Part shown: piece by piece, positions 51,871 through 61,383 of the stretch
Layout of the letters: every line of letters starts with the position of its first letter
Position numbering within the stretch: the first letter of the stretch is position 1
Source: CAG-791 sp045130475
Lineage (GTDB): Bacteria; Bacillota; Clostridia; Lachnospirales; Lachnospiraceae
Assembly (NCBI GenBank): GCA_045130475.1
Contig: JBGUPU010000034.1
Location: 1 to 64,000 of the forward strand
DNA: 64,000 nt
Reading direction: 5' to 3'
The notes under the pieces: model-generated
What the model saw: only the letters and a program-made list of their open reading frames with translations
What the model was told of the DNA's origin: nothing
Databases searched by the model: none
Made by a program: the position numbers and the translations under genes

Positions 51871-51915
51871 AAAAGACCTGACATCCACACCGCAGTGTGA
51901 TATGTCAGGTCTTTT
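51871..51915. terminator. Bidirectional terminator between tetR and mocR genes
   Basis: AAAAGACCTGACAT pairs with ATGTCAGGTCTTTT, and an inner CACAC/GTGTG extends the hairpin. A-run and T-run flank the stem, serving both convergent genes. Confidence 0.92.
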
Positions 51916-51924
51916 CAATATCCA

Positions 51925-53553
51925 TTAATCGTTTAATAAAATATCCAGTGCCGCGGAAAGTCTCCTGACACCTTCACGGATCGACTCCTCATCCAGCGCC
52001 CCAAAGCCCAGCAGAATAGCCGGACGGTAGCTGACGGATGTATCCGGCAGCAGATAATCAGACATAGCATAGACAGCAACTCCGTTTTCATAAGCACTGC
52101 GCACAATCTCCTGCTCTATCCGTGCAGGGGAGGCCAATGCCCCGCAGGAATCGGGATCTGTCCCATAGGAGCCTTTCTCCGTCATACCCGCCATTCCTTT
52201 CGCAATGCGTGCAGCTGTCTCTGCCCCGGCCTCCAAAACGAGGTGCAGGCCTGTACCGGCACCCAGGATCCGGAAGCGGTCCTGCAGGGGACGGAGCTGA
52301 GCCAGAAGCTCATCGTGACGCGCACGGTATAGGCTGCGCATACGGTTCAGATGGCGTTCAAAGTGGCCGTTTTTCATAAATTCATTCAGGATCCGCTGAT
52401 CGATCCTGGAAACTGTCGAAGAGAAAAACCAGCATTTCCCGCGGTAGTCCGACAGGAGTCCGGGCGGCAGGATCATATAACTGATGCGGATGGCGGGCGC
52501 AATCGCCTTAGAAAAAGTACCGATATAGATCACTCTGCCGGCGTGATCGAGGGACTGCAGGGCGGGAATAGGTTTGCCGCGGTAGCGGAACTCCGAATCA
52601 TAGTCGTCCTCTATGATATAGCGGTCCGGAGCCTCTGTTGCCCATCCCAGAAGTGCTGCCCTGCGGCCTACCGGCATGATGCAGCCCATGGGAAACTGGT
52701 GGGCAGGCATGGCATAGACAAGGTCTGCGCCGGAGGAAGATACCGACCCCGGCAGCATGCCGTCGGCATCCATCTTGACAGGGCAGATTTTATATCCGAA
52801 TGACTTAAAGATCTGCGCCGCCCTCAGATAGGAAGGGTTCTCCATGGCAACTCTCCTTCCCTCCCCCAGGATATGCCGCAGCAGCATCAGCAGATAGTCA
52901 TTTCCGGCGCCGACAATAACCTGTTCGGGTGTGCATCGCACACCTCTTGAAAAATGCAGATAATGCGCGATCGTTGTGCGAAGTGTCAGATCCCCGCTGG
53001 GCTCACTATGGGAAAACATCTCGGAATTGGCATCGACCATTGCCTCACGCATGATCTTTTTCCATGTGCTGTAGGGAAAAATGGACATCTCAGTGTGGCG
53101 CAGGGAAAAGTCGATCAGACCGCTGTTTTCAGCCCCCTGTTTTCCAAGCCGGGAAAGGTTCGGAGCTGTCTCCCCGGATCCGTATATCTTTCCGGATCCC
53201 TCCGTTTTCCGGAGGCTTTTCATCACAGCATCTGCCGTATGTTCTGTCCCGGCATCTTCCCCGTGCTCTGTCTGTTCCCCGAAATGAAGTTCGGCCAGAT
53301 TCTCAATCTCATTGACAAAGTAGCCGCTGTTCTTTTTCGCACGGATATAGCCCTCTGAGAGAAGCTGGCTGTAGGCAAGCTCCGCCGTGCTGCGCGCGAC
53401 ATGAAGACCCGATGCCAGGGCACGGGTCGAAGGGAGACGCTCTCCCGCCTCCAGTGCGCCGCTCCGGATCTCACCGCGTATATATTCATAAATCTGCCTG
53501 TAGAGAGGTTTTCTGTCCTCCGTATTGAGGCGGATATTCAGTTCCTGTGCCAC
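51925..53553 (-). CDS. MocR-type GntR/aminotransferase regulator
   Basis: The 542-residue protein joins an N-terminal GntR winged helix (PLYRQIYEYIRGEIRSGALE, ERLPSTRALASGLHVARSTA) to a fold-type I aminotransferase-like domain. The PLP site is visible: AGNDYLLMLLRHIL for the phosphate-binding region, EDDYDSEFRYRGKPIPAL with the conserved Asp and Tyr, and IGTFSKAIAPAIRISYMILP with the Schiff-base Lys. MocR proteins sense PLP or amino compounds; PdxR and GabR are characterised examples. No pdxST or transaminase target lies adjacent, so its regulon is unknown. Confidence 0.93.
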   Translation of the reverse strand: MAQELNIRLNTEDRKPLYRQIYEYIRGEIRSGALEAGERLPSTRALASGLHVARSTAELAYSQLLSEGYIRAKKNSGYFVNEIENLAELHFGEQTEHGEDAGTEHTADAVMKSLRKTEGSGKIYGSGETAPNLSRLGKQGAENSGLIDFSLRHTEMSIFPYSTWKKIMREAMVDANSEMFSHSEPSGDLTLRTTIAHYLHFSRGVRCTPEQVIVGAGNDYLLMLLRHILGEGRRVAMENPSYLRAAQIFKSFGYKICPVKMDADGMLPGSVSSSGADLVYAMPAHQFPMGCIMPVGRRAALLGWATEAPDRYIIEDDYDSEFRYRGKPIPALQSLDHAGRVIYIGTFSKAIAPAIRISYMILPPGLLSDYRGKCWFFSSTVSRIDQRILNEFMKNGHFERHLNRMRSLYRARHDELLAQLRPLQDRFRILGAGTGLHLVLEAGAETAARIAKGMAGMTEKGSYGTDPDSCGALASPARIEQEIVRSAYENGVAVYAMSDYLLPDTSVSYRPAILLGFGALDEESIREGVRRLSAALDILLND

Positions 53554-53632
53554 AGTCTTATCTCTCCTGAAAAAAATACCCGTGTGTCTTCAAGACCCAC
53601 CCGCGGGTGTTGCACGAACACCATAAAATGAA

Positions 53633-53664
53633 ATGCCGGAGATCTGTGATAAAATCTCCGGCAT
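53633..53664 (-). terminator. Terminator of glnS
   Basis: ATGCCGGAGAT pairs with ATCTCCGGCAT over 11 bases. On the minus strand the hairpin is followed by TTCATTTTATG, a moderate T-run, about 25 bases past the glnS stop codon. Confidence 0.82.
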
Positions 53665-53686
53665 AGGCAGTTGTGCAAAGGAATCT

Positions 53687-55387
53687 TTATTTCTTGGGGA
53701 GCTTGAAGGAGCTCTTGAGGCCGACGATCCGGTTGAAGACAGGGGCGCCTTCGGCGGAGTCCTTGTAGTCGACACAGAAATAACCGTTGCGGACGAACTG
53801 GAAGCGCTCGAAAGGCTTCGCGTCCTTGAGTTCGGGCTCTACAAGAGCATCGCAGACCGTCAGGGAGTGCGGGTTGAGATTGAGCTCACCGTTCTCGTCA
53901 TAGACACCCTTCTCCTCATCAACGATGTTCTCGTACAGACGGGCGGTAACCTTGACTGCGGAGTCGGCGTGGACCCAGTGGATGGTGCCCTTGACCTTGC
54001 GGCCGGTGAAGCCGCTGCCGCTCTTCGTCTCGGGATCATAGGTCACATGCACGGCAGTGATATTGCCCTCTTCGTCCTTGTCGAAGCCGACGCACTTGAC
54101 AAAGTATGCGTACATCAGGCGCACTTCATTGCCGGGGAAAAGACGATAGTATTTTTTCGGAGGCTCTTCCATGAAATCGTCGCGCTCGATCCAGAGCTCG
54201 CGTCCGAAGGGGATCATGCGCTTGCCAAGCTCAGGATTCTCGAGATTGTTGTCCGCCTCAAGCATCTCGACCTGATCCTCGGGATAGTTGTCGATGATGA
54301 GCTTTAAGGGATGGAGCACAGCAAGCATGCGCTTGCAGCCGGGCTTGAGATCCTCGCGGATGCAGTACTCGAGGGCTGCGTAATCTGCGGAACTGTTACT
54401 CTTGGAAATACCGCACAGGTCGACAAAGCGCTTGATGGAGGCAGGAGTGTAGCCTCTGCGCCTGAGACCGGAGATGGACACGAGACGGGGATCATCCCAT
54501 CCGTCAACAATATTCTGCTCAACGAGCTTTTTGATATAGCGCTTGCCTGTGACCTGATTGGTCAGGTACATCTTTGCAAACTCGATCTGTCTGGGGGGAT
54601 GAGGGTATTCAGCCTCGCGCACGACCCAGTCGTACAGGGGGCGGTGATCCTCAAACTCCAGGGTACAGATGGAGTGGGTGATTCCTTCGATGGCGTCCTC
54701 AATGGGATGCGCAAAATCGTACATGGGATAAATGCACCACTTGTCGCCTGTGTTGTGATGGGCCATGTGGGCAACGCGGTAGATGATCGGATCGCGCATA
54801 TTGATGTTGGGGCTGGCCATATCGATCTTTGCGCGGAGAGTCTTCTCACCGTCGGCAAACTCACCGGCGCGCATGCGCTCAAAGAGATCGAGGTTTTCCT
54901 CGATACTGCGCTCCCGGTTGGGATCGTTCTTGCCGGGCTCGGTCAGGGTACCGCGGTACTCGCGCATCTCTTCTGCCGTGAGATCGGAGACATAGGCCTT
55001 GCCTTTTTTGATCAGTTTGACAGCCACATCATACATCTGCTGGAAATAATCAGATGCAAAGAAAAGCCTGTCCTCATAGTCTGCGCCCAGCCACTGGACG
55101 TCAGCCTTGATGGACTCGACGAACTCGATCTTTTCCTTGGTGGGATTGGTATCGTCAAAGCGGAGGTTGAACTTTCCGCCGTACTCCTGAGCCATACCGT
55201 AATTGAGCAGAATACTCTTGGCGTGTCCGATGTGGAGATAGCCGTTGGGCTCGGGAGGGAAACGGGTGTGTACAGAATCGTACACGCCGTCACGCAGGTC
55301 CTTGTCGATCTCCTGCTCAATAAAATGGCGGCTTACCTTCTCTTCTTCCGGCGCAGCTGCGATCATTTCCGCGTTCTTTTCACTCAT
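53687..55387 (-). CDS. glnS: Glutaminyl-tRNA synthetase
   Basis: The 566-residue class I synthetase has the HIGH motif in RFPPEPNGYLHIGHAKSILL, then NLRFDDTNPTKEKIEFVESI and the anticodon-domain blocks IEFAKMYLTNQ and RRGYTPASIKRF. The second ATP-binding motif, MSKRK-like in most GlnRS, reads VTGKRYIKKL here. GlnRS charges tRNA-Gln directly; many Firmicutes instead use GluRS with GatCAB, so its presence suggests transfer or an alternative route. Size and domain order are normal. It follows the aspartokinase on the same strand after a gap of about 115 bases. Confidence 0.94.
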   Translation of the reverse strand: MSEKNAEMIAAAPEEEKVSRHFIEQEIDKDLRDGVYDSVHTRFPPEPNGYLHIGHAKSILLNYGMAQEYGGKFNLRFDDTNPTKEKIEFVESIKADVQWLGADYEDRLFFASDYFQQMYDVAVKLIKKGKAYVSDLTAEEMREYRGTLTEPGKNDPNRERSIEENLDLFERMRAGEFADGEKTLRAKIDMASPNINMRDPIIYRVAHMAHHNTGDKWCIYPMYDFAHPIEDAIEGITHSICTLEFEDHRPLYDWVVREAEYPHPPRQIEFAKMYLTNQVTGKRYIKKLVEQNIVDGWDDPRLVSISGLRRRGYTPASIKRFVDLCGISKSNSSADYAALEYCIREDLKPGCKRMLAVLHPLKLIIDNYPEDQVEMLEADNNLENPELGKRMIPFGRELWIERDDFMEEPPKKYYRLFPGNEVRLMYAYFVKCVGFDKDEEGNITAVHVTYDPETKSGSGFTGRKVKGTIHWVHADSAVKVTARLYENIVDEEKGVYDENGELNLNPHSLTVCDALVEPELKDAKPFERFQFVRNGYFCVDYKDSAEGAPVFNRIVGLKSSFKLPKK

Positions 55388-55503
55388 GCTGTCTGTTGTC
55401 TCCTTCCGTGGTATTGTCGATCCGGCGGGAAAAAGCCGCCGGAATATTGCGGGATAAAGTGAGCCCTCAGGAAAAGTACTGACCGGCTCAGTTCCGGATC
55501 AAA

Positions 55504-56823
55504 TCAAAGCTGGGTGAGGACAAAGATGTCATAGATTGCCTGGAGGGCAGTCTCGAAATCCTTGTTCTCGACGCCGATGATGATATTGAGCTCAGAGGAA
55601 CCCTGGTCTATCATGCGGACGTTGACATGGGCGTGGGCGAGGGCCGAGAAGATACGGCCTGCAGTTCCGCGCATGGACTTCATTCCGCGCCCGACAACAG
55701 CGATAAGGGCGAGATCGGATTCGATCTCGATCGCATCGGGCTTGGCCAGGCGGTGGATGGCAGAGACAACTTTCTGTTCTTTTTCAATGAACTCGTCCTC
55801 GTGGACAACAATGGTCATGGTATCAATGCCTGAGGGCATATGTTCAAAGGAAATCTGGTTGTCTTCAAAAGCCTGCAGGACTTTTCTGCCGAAGCCGATC
55901 TCGGAATTCATCATGTCCTTTGTGATCAGGACAGCGCAGAAATCTTTTCTGCCGGCGATACCGGTGATGACATAGCCGGACTTCTGCGCAGTGCTCTCGA
56001 CGATCCATGTGCCTTCGTCCTGGGGCCTGTTGGTATTGCGGATATTGATCGGGATGCCCTGGCGGCGCACAGGGAAGATCGCCTCCTCATGCAAGACGGA
56101 TGCGCCCATATAGGAGAGCTCGCGGAGCTCACGATAGGTAATGGTCTCGATCCTGGCGGGGTTCTTGATGATACGGGGATCGGCCACAAGAAAACCGGAG
56201 ACGTCTGTCCAGTTTTCATAGACATCGGCATGGCAGGCACCTGCAACGATCGAGCCGGTGATATCCGAACCGCCGCGGGAGAAAGCCTTGACCTTTCCGT
56301 CATGGCTGCATCCGTAGAAACCGGGAATCACGGCATACTCTTCCTGTGCGAGGCGCTTTTCAACCGTGCGCATGGTCTTGCGGTCGTCCAGCAGTCCCTC
56401 CTCGTCAAAGAATATCATCTCGAAGGGGTCAACAAATGCAAAGCCCAGATACTCAGCCATGATACGGCCGTTCAGATGCTCGCCGCGGGAAGCCGCAAAA
56501 TCAGCATCGGGAGCCTCTTTCATTCTGTTCCAGATCTCTTCAAACTGATCGTCCAGAGAGAAATCCTTGAGTCCCAGCCCTTCTATGATCTCATCAAAGC
56601 GGCTCCTGATCTCATTGAATGTCTCTGTGAAATCTTCTCCTTCTGCCGCTTCCGCTTCCATTTTATAGAGAAGGTCAGTCACCTTGGTATCTCCGGGAAA
56701 GCGCTTTCCGGGTGCTGAAGGAACGACATATCTTCTGTTCCTGTCCGCTCTGACGATGTCGCCGACCTTTTTAAACTGTTCCGCATTGGCGAGAGAACTC
56801 CCGCCAAATTTCACTACTTTCAT
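55504..56823 (-). CDS. Aspartate kinase
   Basis: The protein of about 439 residues starts MKVVKFGGSSLANAEQFKKV, the KFGGSS substrate loop of aspartokinases, and has FSRGGSDITGSIVAGACHAD for aspartate binding. The C-terminal 150 residues hold two ACT-type domains (ISFEHMPSGIDTMTIVVHED, HVNVRMIDQGSSELNIIIGV), so feedback by lysine or threonine is likely. It makes aspartyl phosphate, the first step to lysine, threonine and methionine. I take the second of two adjacent ATG codons as start. Homoserine dehydrogenase and the ACT protein lie upstream on the same strand. Confidence 0.95.
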   Translation of the reverse strand: MKVVKFGGSSLANAEQFKKVGDIVRADRNRRYVVPSAPGKRFPGDTKVTDLLYKMEAEAAEGEDFTETFNEIRSRFDEIIEGLGLKDFSLDDQFEEIWNRMKEAPDADFAASRGEHLNGRIMAEYLGFAFVDPFEMIFFDEEGLLDDRKTMRTVEKRLAQEEYAVIPGFYGCSHDGKVKAFSRGGSDITGSIVAGACHADVYENWTDVSGFLVADPRIIKNPARIETITYRELRELSYMGASVLHEEAIFPVRRQGIPINIRNTNRPQDEGTWIVESTAQKSGYVITGIAGRKDFCAVLITKDMMNSEIGFGRKVLQAFEDNQISFEHMPSGIDTMTIVVHEDEFIEKEQKVVSAIHRLAKPDAIEIESDLALIAVVGRGMKSMRGTAGRIFSALAHAHVNVRMIDQGSSELNIIIGVENKDFETALQAIYDIFVLTQL

Positions 56824-56911
56824 CATTATTTCCTCGGTCTGTCCTGTCACAAAAACCTGTCATCTCACAGCCGTACAGACCGTACAGCGGATGACCTCTC
56901 AACGCAGAAAA

Positions 56912-56956
56912 GCCTTTTCCATGCCGCGTATACGTCTGCGGGAATGGAAAAAAGGC
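56912..56956 (-). terminator. Terminator or attenuator between hom and aspartokinase
   Basis: On the minus strand GCCTTTTTTCCAT with CCGC pairs with GCGG and ATGGAAAAGGC, and TTTT follows. The hairpin lies in the 190-base gap between hom and the aspartokinase start. It may end the ACT-hom transcript or attenuate transcription into the aspartokinase gene. I see no leader peptide rich in Lys or Thr, and no lysine riboswitch pattern. Confidence 0.7.
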
Positions 56957-57012
56957 CTCCCTGTCTCTAACATACTATACCCTAACATTTATATATCAGA
57001 AAATAATCCGTG

Positions 57013-58233
57013 TCAATCCTCCAGAATGCGGATCACTTTGCGCACCTCGGAGAGCTGCTTTGCACAGTCTTCAAAAGAGGATTCCTTCATGCTGCCAGTC
57101 GTAAAGGCAGCTTCGCCGGCAGGACCGCCGGGCATCGTGACTTCCTCAAATCCTCTGAAGTACTGTTTCGCCTTATCGAGCTCCGATGCGGGAATCCGCA
57201 CGAAGAAACGGCTTGCCTTCAGGGCGGGGTCACTCAGCTCCATCTTCTCGTCAGACCAGCGGATCGGGATATTCTCTCCAATATTGAGCGCGCAGTCAAG
57301 CATGTCGGAAACAACCGCGCTTGCAGTCGGGAACTTGCCGGCACCGCGGCCGTAGAACATCAGGTTGTCAACGAGATTGCCGTGTACATAAACTGCGTTG
57401 AAGACATCTTCCACGCCGTGCAGCGGATGGGAAGCGGGAACCATATAAGGTGCAGTGCGCACATAGAATGTACCTGTCTGCCAGTCACGCTCGCTGATGC
57501 CCAAGAGCTTTATGGCCTTGCCCATGCTGCGCGCATAGGCCACATCCGTCATGGAGATATTGCTGATGCCCTCGCAGGGAATGTCTTCATAGCGGACGGT
57601 CTTGCCGCACATGAGGGAGGAAAGGATGGCAATCTTGCGGCAGGCGTCATGTCCTTCGATATCCGCTTCCGGGTTGCGCTCGGCATATCCTCTGTCCTGA
57701 GCCTGTTTGAGAACCTCATCAAAGGAAATGTCCTCCTGCTCCATTCTGGTCATCATATAGTTTGTCGTGCCGTTGAGAATGCCGATAATCTTCGTGATAT
57801 ATTCAGGGGCAAGTGATGTGTTCATGGGCCGGATGATCGGGATTCCGCCTCCTACGCTGGCCTCAAAGAGATAGCTGCAGTTGTTCTCTGCCGCGATCCT
57901 CAGAAGCTCGGGACCGTGCGCGGCGACCAGCTCTTTGTTGGATGTGCACACACTGATGCCTCTTTCAAGTGCCTTCCTTGAAAAAGTATATGCGGGCTCC
58001 TTCCCTCCCATGGTCTCGCAGATCACCCTGATCTCGGGATCATCGAGGATGATATTGAAATCGTGTACGACTCTGTCTGAATAAGGACTGTCGGGGAACT
58101 CGCGAAGGTCAAGGATATATTTGACCTCCACTCCTTCGGGGACTCTTCTCTTCACCGAGTCACGGTTGATGTCAAAGAGCTCGACAACACCGCTGCCAAC
58201 AGTTCCAAATCCCAACACTGCAGCTTTTATCAT
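57013..58233 (-). CDS. hom: Homoserine dehydrogenase
   Basis: The 406-residue enzyme has the NAD(P)-binding GFGTVGSGVVELF at the N-terminus, then ISVCTSNKELVAAHGPELLR, the catalytic block ILNGTTNYMMTRMEQEDISF, and RNPEADIEGHDACRKIAILS with conserved catalytic Asp and Lys. A C-terminal ACT domain (YFRGFEEVTMPGGPAGEAAF region onward) is short but present. It converts aspartate semialdehyde to homoserine for threonine and methionine. AAAGGA lies about 13 bases before the ATG. The ACT-domain gene precedes it by 100 bases. Confidence 0.96.
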   Translation of the reverse strand: MIKAAVLGFGTVGSGVVELFDINRDSVKRRVPEGVEVKYILDLREFPDSPYSDRVVHDFNIILDDPEIRVICETMGGKEPAYTFSRKALERGISVCTSNKELVAAHGPELLRIAAENNCSYLFEASVGGGIPIIRPMNTSLAPEYITKIIGILNGTTNYMMTRMEQEDISFDEVLKQAQDRGYAERNPEADIEGHDACRKIAILSSLMCGKTVRYEDIPCEGISNISMTDVAYARSMGKAIKLLGISERDWQTGTFYVRTAPYMVPASHPLHGVEDVFNAVYVHGNLVDNLMFYGRGAGKFPTASAVVSDMLDCALNIGENIPIRWSDEKMELSDPALKASRFFVRIPASELDKAKQYFRGFEEVTMPGGPAGEAAFTTGSMKESSFEDCAKQLSEVRKVIRILED

Positions 58234-58333
58234 CTCGTTATTCCATTCCTTTCCGTTTGTATCAACTGTTTAAAAATAAATTTGAAGACGTATTCCCGAG
58301 TCCCGCCCGGCAGGTACAGGATGCCAATGGGCA

Positions 58334-58771
58334 TCATCTTCCTGTCACGCGCACACGGCGGATCCCGTCTCTCGCCGCAATCCTCTCAATGATCGTGTTG
58401 ACGCTGATCGCGTTTTCCAGCATCTGCATACTGATACTGACTACCGCTACGCCGTCCACGGGAATCGCCTGATGGATCGTCAGAATGTTTGCCCCGCACT
58501 GGGCGATCGTCTGCAGCAGGTCGGACAATATGCCCGCTCTGTCGCTGACTTCGCATACAATCGTGAGCATGGATCCGTGGAGATTGTTGTGAAACTCCTC
58601 TACAGAATCCTTGAATTTATAATAGGAGCTGCGCCCGATCCCGACCATCTCGGCCGCCTCGTTGACAGTCCTGGCTTCGCCGGATGAGAGAAGCCGGTTT
58701 GCTTCCGCCACCTTCTTGAGAACAGCAGGCATGGCGGATTCATGCACTATATAATACGTAGATCCCTCCAT
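58334..58771 (-). CDS. ACT-domain protein (PheB/UPF0735-like)
   Basis: The protein of about 145 residues begins with a 60-residue helical part (MPAVLKKVAEANRLLSSGEA, NEAAEMVGIGRSSYYKFKDS) and ends with an ACT domain (SMLTIVCEVSDRAGILSDLL, GANILTIHQAIPVDGVAVVS). This layout is PheB/UPF0735, commonly beside hom in Clostridia and Bacilli. It is thought to bind amino acids and regulate enzyme activity or transcription. GGAG six bases before the ATG at 58771 supports that start; two earlier ATGs lack the spacing. Confidence 0.9.
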   Translation of the reverse strand: MEGSTYYIVHESAMPAVLKKVAEANRLLSSGEARTVNEAAEMVGIGRSSYYKFKDSVEEFHNNLHGSMLTIVCEVSDRAGILSDLLQTIAQCGANILTIHQAIPVDGVAVVSISMQMLENAISVNTIIERIAARDGIRRVRVTGR

Positions 58772-58905
58772 AATCATCTCCTCTGCAGTCCGCACAGGAC
58801 GGACATTTGTGCGTGCACGATGGATATATTACCACGCATGAGGAAGGTTTGCAAGTCTCCCCAACAGTTTTCCGAATACTTTTCCGGTATTCGTCCAAGC
58901 TGCCC

Positions 58906-61380
58906 TCATGCCCAGTCGGGTGCAGGGTCATGCGGTGTTTCGGGAGACGACGCTTTTCTGCTTATGAAGATGGCAAAGATCAGAAGAGCTGCGGCAGTCA
59001 GCGCGGAGATCACTGCCGAGACGGCAAAGCCCCGGGGCAGATAAGTGACAACGATCTCATGCCTGCCTTCAGGAACAAAGATCGCCGTCAGGGCGAAGTC
59101 TGCGCATTCTGCTTCAGCCGGCTTTCCGTCAATTTTAACGGAAAAGCCCTTGTCATAAGGGATGGAGAACAGGAGCAGATTGTCTTTTTCCATCTGCGCC
59201 TCGGCATGCCAGCCGTTTTTGTCAAATCCGAATTCCGTGCACGCGGACGCTGCGAGGTCATCACAGCGGCCTGCAAATTCTTCATAGGTCATGGCCGGAG
59301 GATCTGTATCCGTGTCCTCCTTCAGCAGATCTTTATATCTGGCAGCCATTTCATCCGAGAGGATGATGTTTCTGACCAGGGCTCTGTCTGAGACCACGCC
59401 GTTCTCCAGTTTATCATAATTCTCTTCCGTCATGTAACTGTCAAAAGAAAATCCCATGGGAATATAGTTTTCCGTCTCGTACACTTTGTATCCGTCCGGC
59501 TCACTGAACAGGCTGTAGCCTTCGATGCCGTCCTGGTCTGTATAGCTCTTGTCCGGTTTGACAAGTGTGTTTTCCAGATAATAGCGCACCGACATGACGG
59601 CACGTGCGCCGATCCGCTCAAAAGGAAGTGTGGATTCCACTGTCCGGATCATCCCGATCCCCCGGTACCAGGTAAAGATAGATGGGTGCACGGTACTCTC
59701 AAAACAGTGCATGGTCGGATATCCCCATACCATTTCATAGTTGGTGGACGTGCTGTCTGTCTCCACACGGGAAAAAGGATCTCCCTGCGCCGCGTCCGGT
59801 ACAGGCCCTTCAGAGAACATCTGGCGCTTCCATTTCTCAAAACCCGTATATGAGATCAGGGAACTTCCGTTGTCCAGGACAGTCATCGTCGAAACCAGAC
59901 AGCAGGCTGCCGTGAGCAGCAGGCATGCCATCCCCGGAATCCGGCTGTCAGGATTCCTGAACAGGCCGCCGAAACGCCGCTTGATGAAAAGAATCAGGAT
60001 CAGGGCAGCCATATTGATCAGGGTTCCCCTGATCTCTCCATCGAGAAGATTTCTGTTTTCACAGATGGAAGTAAAAGACCATTTTCCGTTTTCCTCCACC
60101 GGCAGGAAGCAGCACAGGAGGAAAAAGAAAGTGCAGGCCAGCGAGAGCAGGGCGCCCCGGGTAAAAGCTGTGCTGTCCGTCTCTTCCATCACTTCCGCAG
60201 TCATGCAGGCGCAGAGCAGGATGGGCATATAGAACCATCTTGTGTAAAAATTGGAATTGAAGGCGGAGAAGGAAGCGTTCAGAACCGGAACGAAAGCCAT
60301 CACAGCCAGGATGGCAAGGAGCGCTTTTTTCCAGCTTCTTCGGCGCAGCTTCCAGAAGGCGAAAACACCTGCCATGGCAAAGCAGGGCAGGAAGAAGGCC
60401 AGGGAACCATTGCGGATATTGTCATTCGTAAAGAGGGTGCCTCTTGCAATCAGGTCGGGGATCATGAAAAAGGACTTCAAAACGGCCAGCGGCGTCCCCG
60501 CATCCGGATAAGTGACCAGGTCATAGCCGCTGATCACATTGGATACTCTGGTGTTGCCGAGTATGCCCCCGATGGACTGCACAAGGAAAAACGAGGACAA
60601 AAGGAGTCCGGCCGCTCCTGCAGCCAGTATTGTCAGAATCTCTGCCGCAAGGGCTTTGATGCCGCTTACCTTCAAACGGCGGCCTCCCCACCGGACAAAG
60701 TAATACAGAACAAAAAAGAGTACCTGTCCGAAGAAAAAATAATAGTTGATCACAGACATGAGGGCTGTCATCAAAGTAAATCCCAGCAGTTCACCCACAG
60801 CGGGCATGGCCGGATCCTGTGCCCTGCCCGGTCCGGTCATCTTCCTGCTCCTTTCTACAAAGCGGTCAAAAGCCAGGAGGTAGAGCGGAAAGAAAGCTGT
60901 GACGTCGTGAAAATGCTGAAAGACTATATTACATGCCTGAAACCCTGAAAAAGCGTAGAGGAAAGCTCCCAGAACAGCCGCTTTGCCGGATCGTGTCTGC
61001 GTGCGGATCCAGGCACAGGAGGCCGCGGCAGCAGTGCCGAATTTCAGGGACATCAGAAAGGGCATCATATAGGGCAGCCAGTTCTCCGGAAAGAGAATCG
61101 TCAGCCAGAAAAAGGGACTCCCCCACAGATAAAAGGCAAAGGTGCCTGTCATGTTACCGCCCAGATCGACCAGAGGATTCCAGAAAAACCGTCCCTCACG
61201 GACTGCCCGATGGGCAAAAATAAGAAAGGGCACCTGCTGGACATTGTAATCCCCGTAATAAAAGAACAGGCCCTTTCGGTAAATTAAAAAAGGAAGGATC
61301 GCAAGAAGATAGACCAGCACCCCTCCTATAAAAACTAAAAATGGCAGTATTCTGTTTTTGTTGATATTTTTGATACTCAT
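58906..61380 (-). CDS. YfhO-family membrane protein
   Basis: The 824-residue protein starts with a membrane helix and has about 13 in all. The early block FFYYGDYNVQQVPFLIFAHR, with an acidic pair after the first helix, and LVDLGGNMTGTFAFYLWGSP match the YfhO family, which is related to GT-C glycosyltransferases. The C-terminal 250 residues are largely extracytoplasmic beta structure followed by a last helix (AVISALTAAALLIFAIFISR). YfhO proteins act in lipoteichoic acid or other envelope glycosylation in Bacillus and Listeria. Its ATG lies directly behind the yerC stop, so translation is coupled; no independent ribosome site is obvious. Confidence 0.88.
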   Translation of the reverse strand: MSIKNINKNRILPFLVFIGGVLVYLLAILPFLIYRKGLFFYYGDYNVQQVPFLIFAHRAVREGRFFWNPLVDLGGNMTGTFAFYLWGSPFFWLTILFPENWLPYMMPFLMSLKFGTAAAASCAWIRTQTRSGKAAVLGAFLYAFSGFQACNIVFQHFHDVTAFFPLYLLAFDRFVERSRKMTGPGRAQDPAMPAVGELLGFTLMTALMSVINYYFFFGQVLFFVLYYFVRWGGRRLKVSGIKALAAEILTILAAGAAGLLLSSFFLVQSIGGILGNTRVSNVISGYDLVTYPDAGTPLAVLKSFFMIPDLIARGTLFTNDNIRNGSLAFFLPCFAMAGVFAFWKLRRRSWKKALLAILAVMAFVPVLNASFSAFNSNFYTRWFYMPILLCACMTAEVMEETDSTAFTRGALLSLACTFFFLLCCFLPVEENGKWSFTSICENRNLLDGEIRGTLINMAALILILFIKRRFGGLFRNPDSRIPGMACLLLTAACCLVSTMTVLDNGSSLISYTGFEKWKRQMFSEGPVPDAAQGDPFSRVETDSTSTNYEMVWGYPTMHCFESTVHPSIFTWYRGIGMIRTVESTLPFERIGARAVMSVRYYLENTLVKPDKSYTDQDGIEGYSLFSEPDGYKVYETENYIPMGFSFDSYMTEENYDKLENGVVSDRALVRNIILSDEMAARYKDLLKEDTDTDPPAMTYEEFAGRCDDLAASACTEFGFDKNGWHAEAQMEKDNLLLFSIPYDKGFSVKIDGKPAEAECADFALTAIFVPEGRHEIVVTYLPRGFAVSAVISALTAAALLIFAIFISRKASSPETPHDPAPDWA

Positions 61381-61383
61381 TTC

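Noticed and set aside
56824..57012. Lysine riboswitch or T-box before aspartokinase
   Set aside because: Only a simple hairpin terminator is visible; the conserved junction of a lysine riboswitch and the T-box sequence are absent, and the gap is too short.
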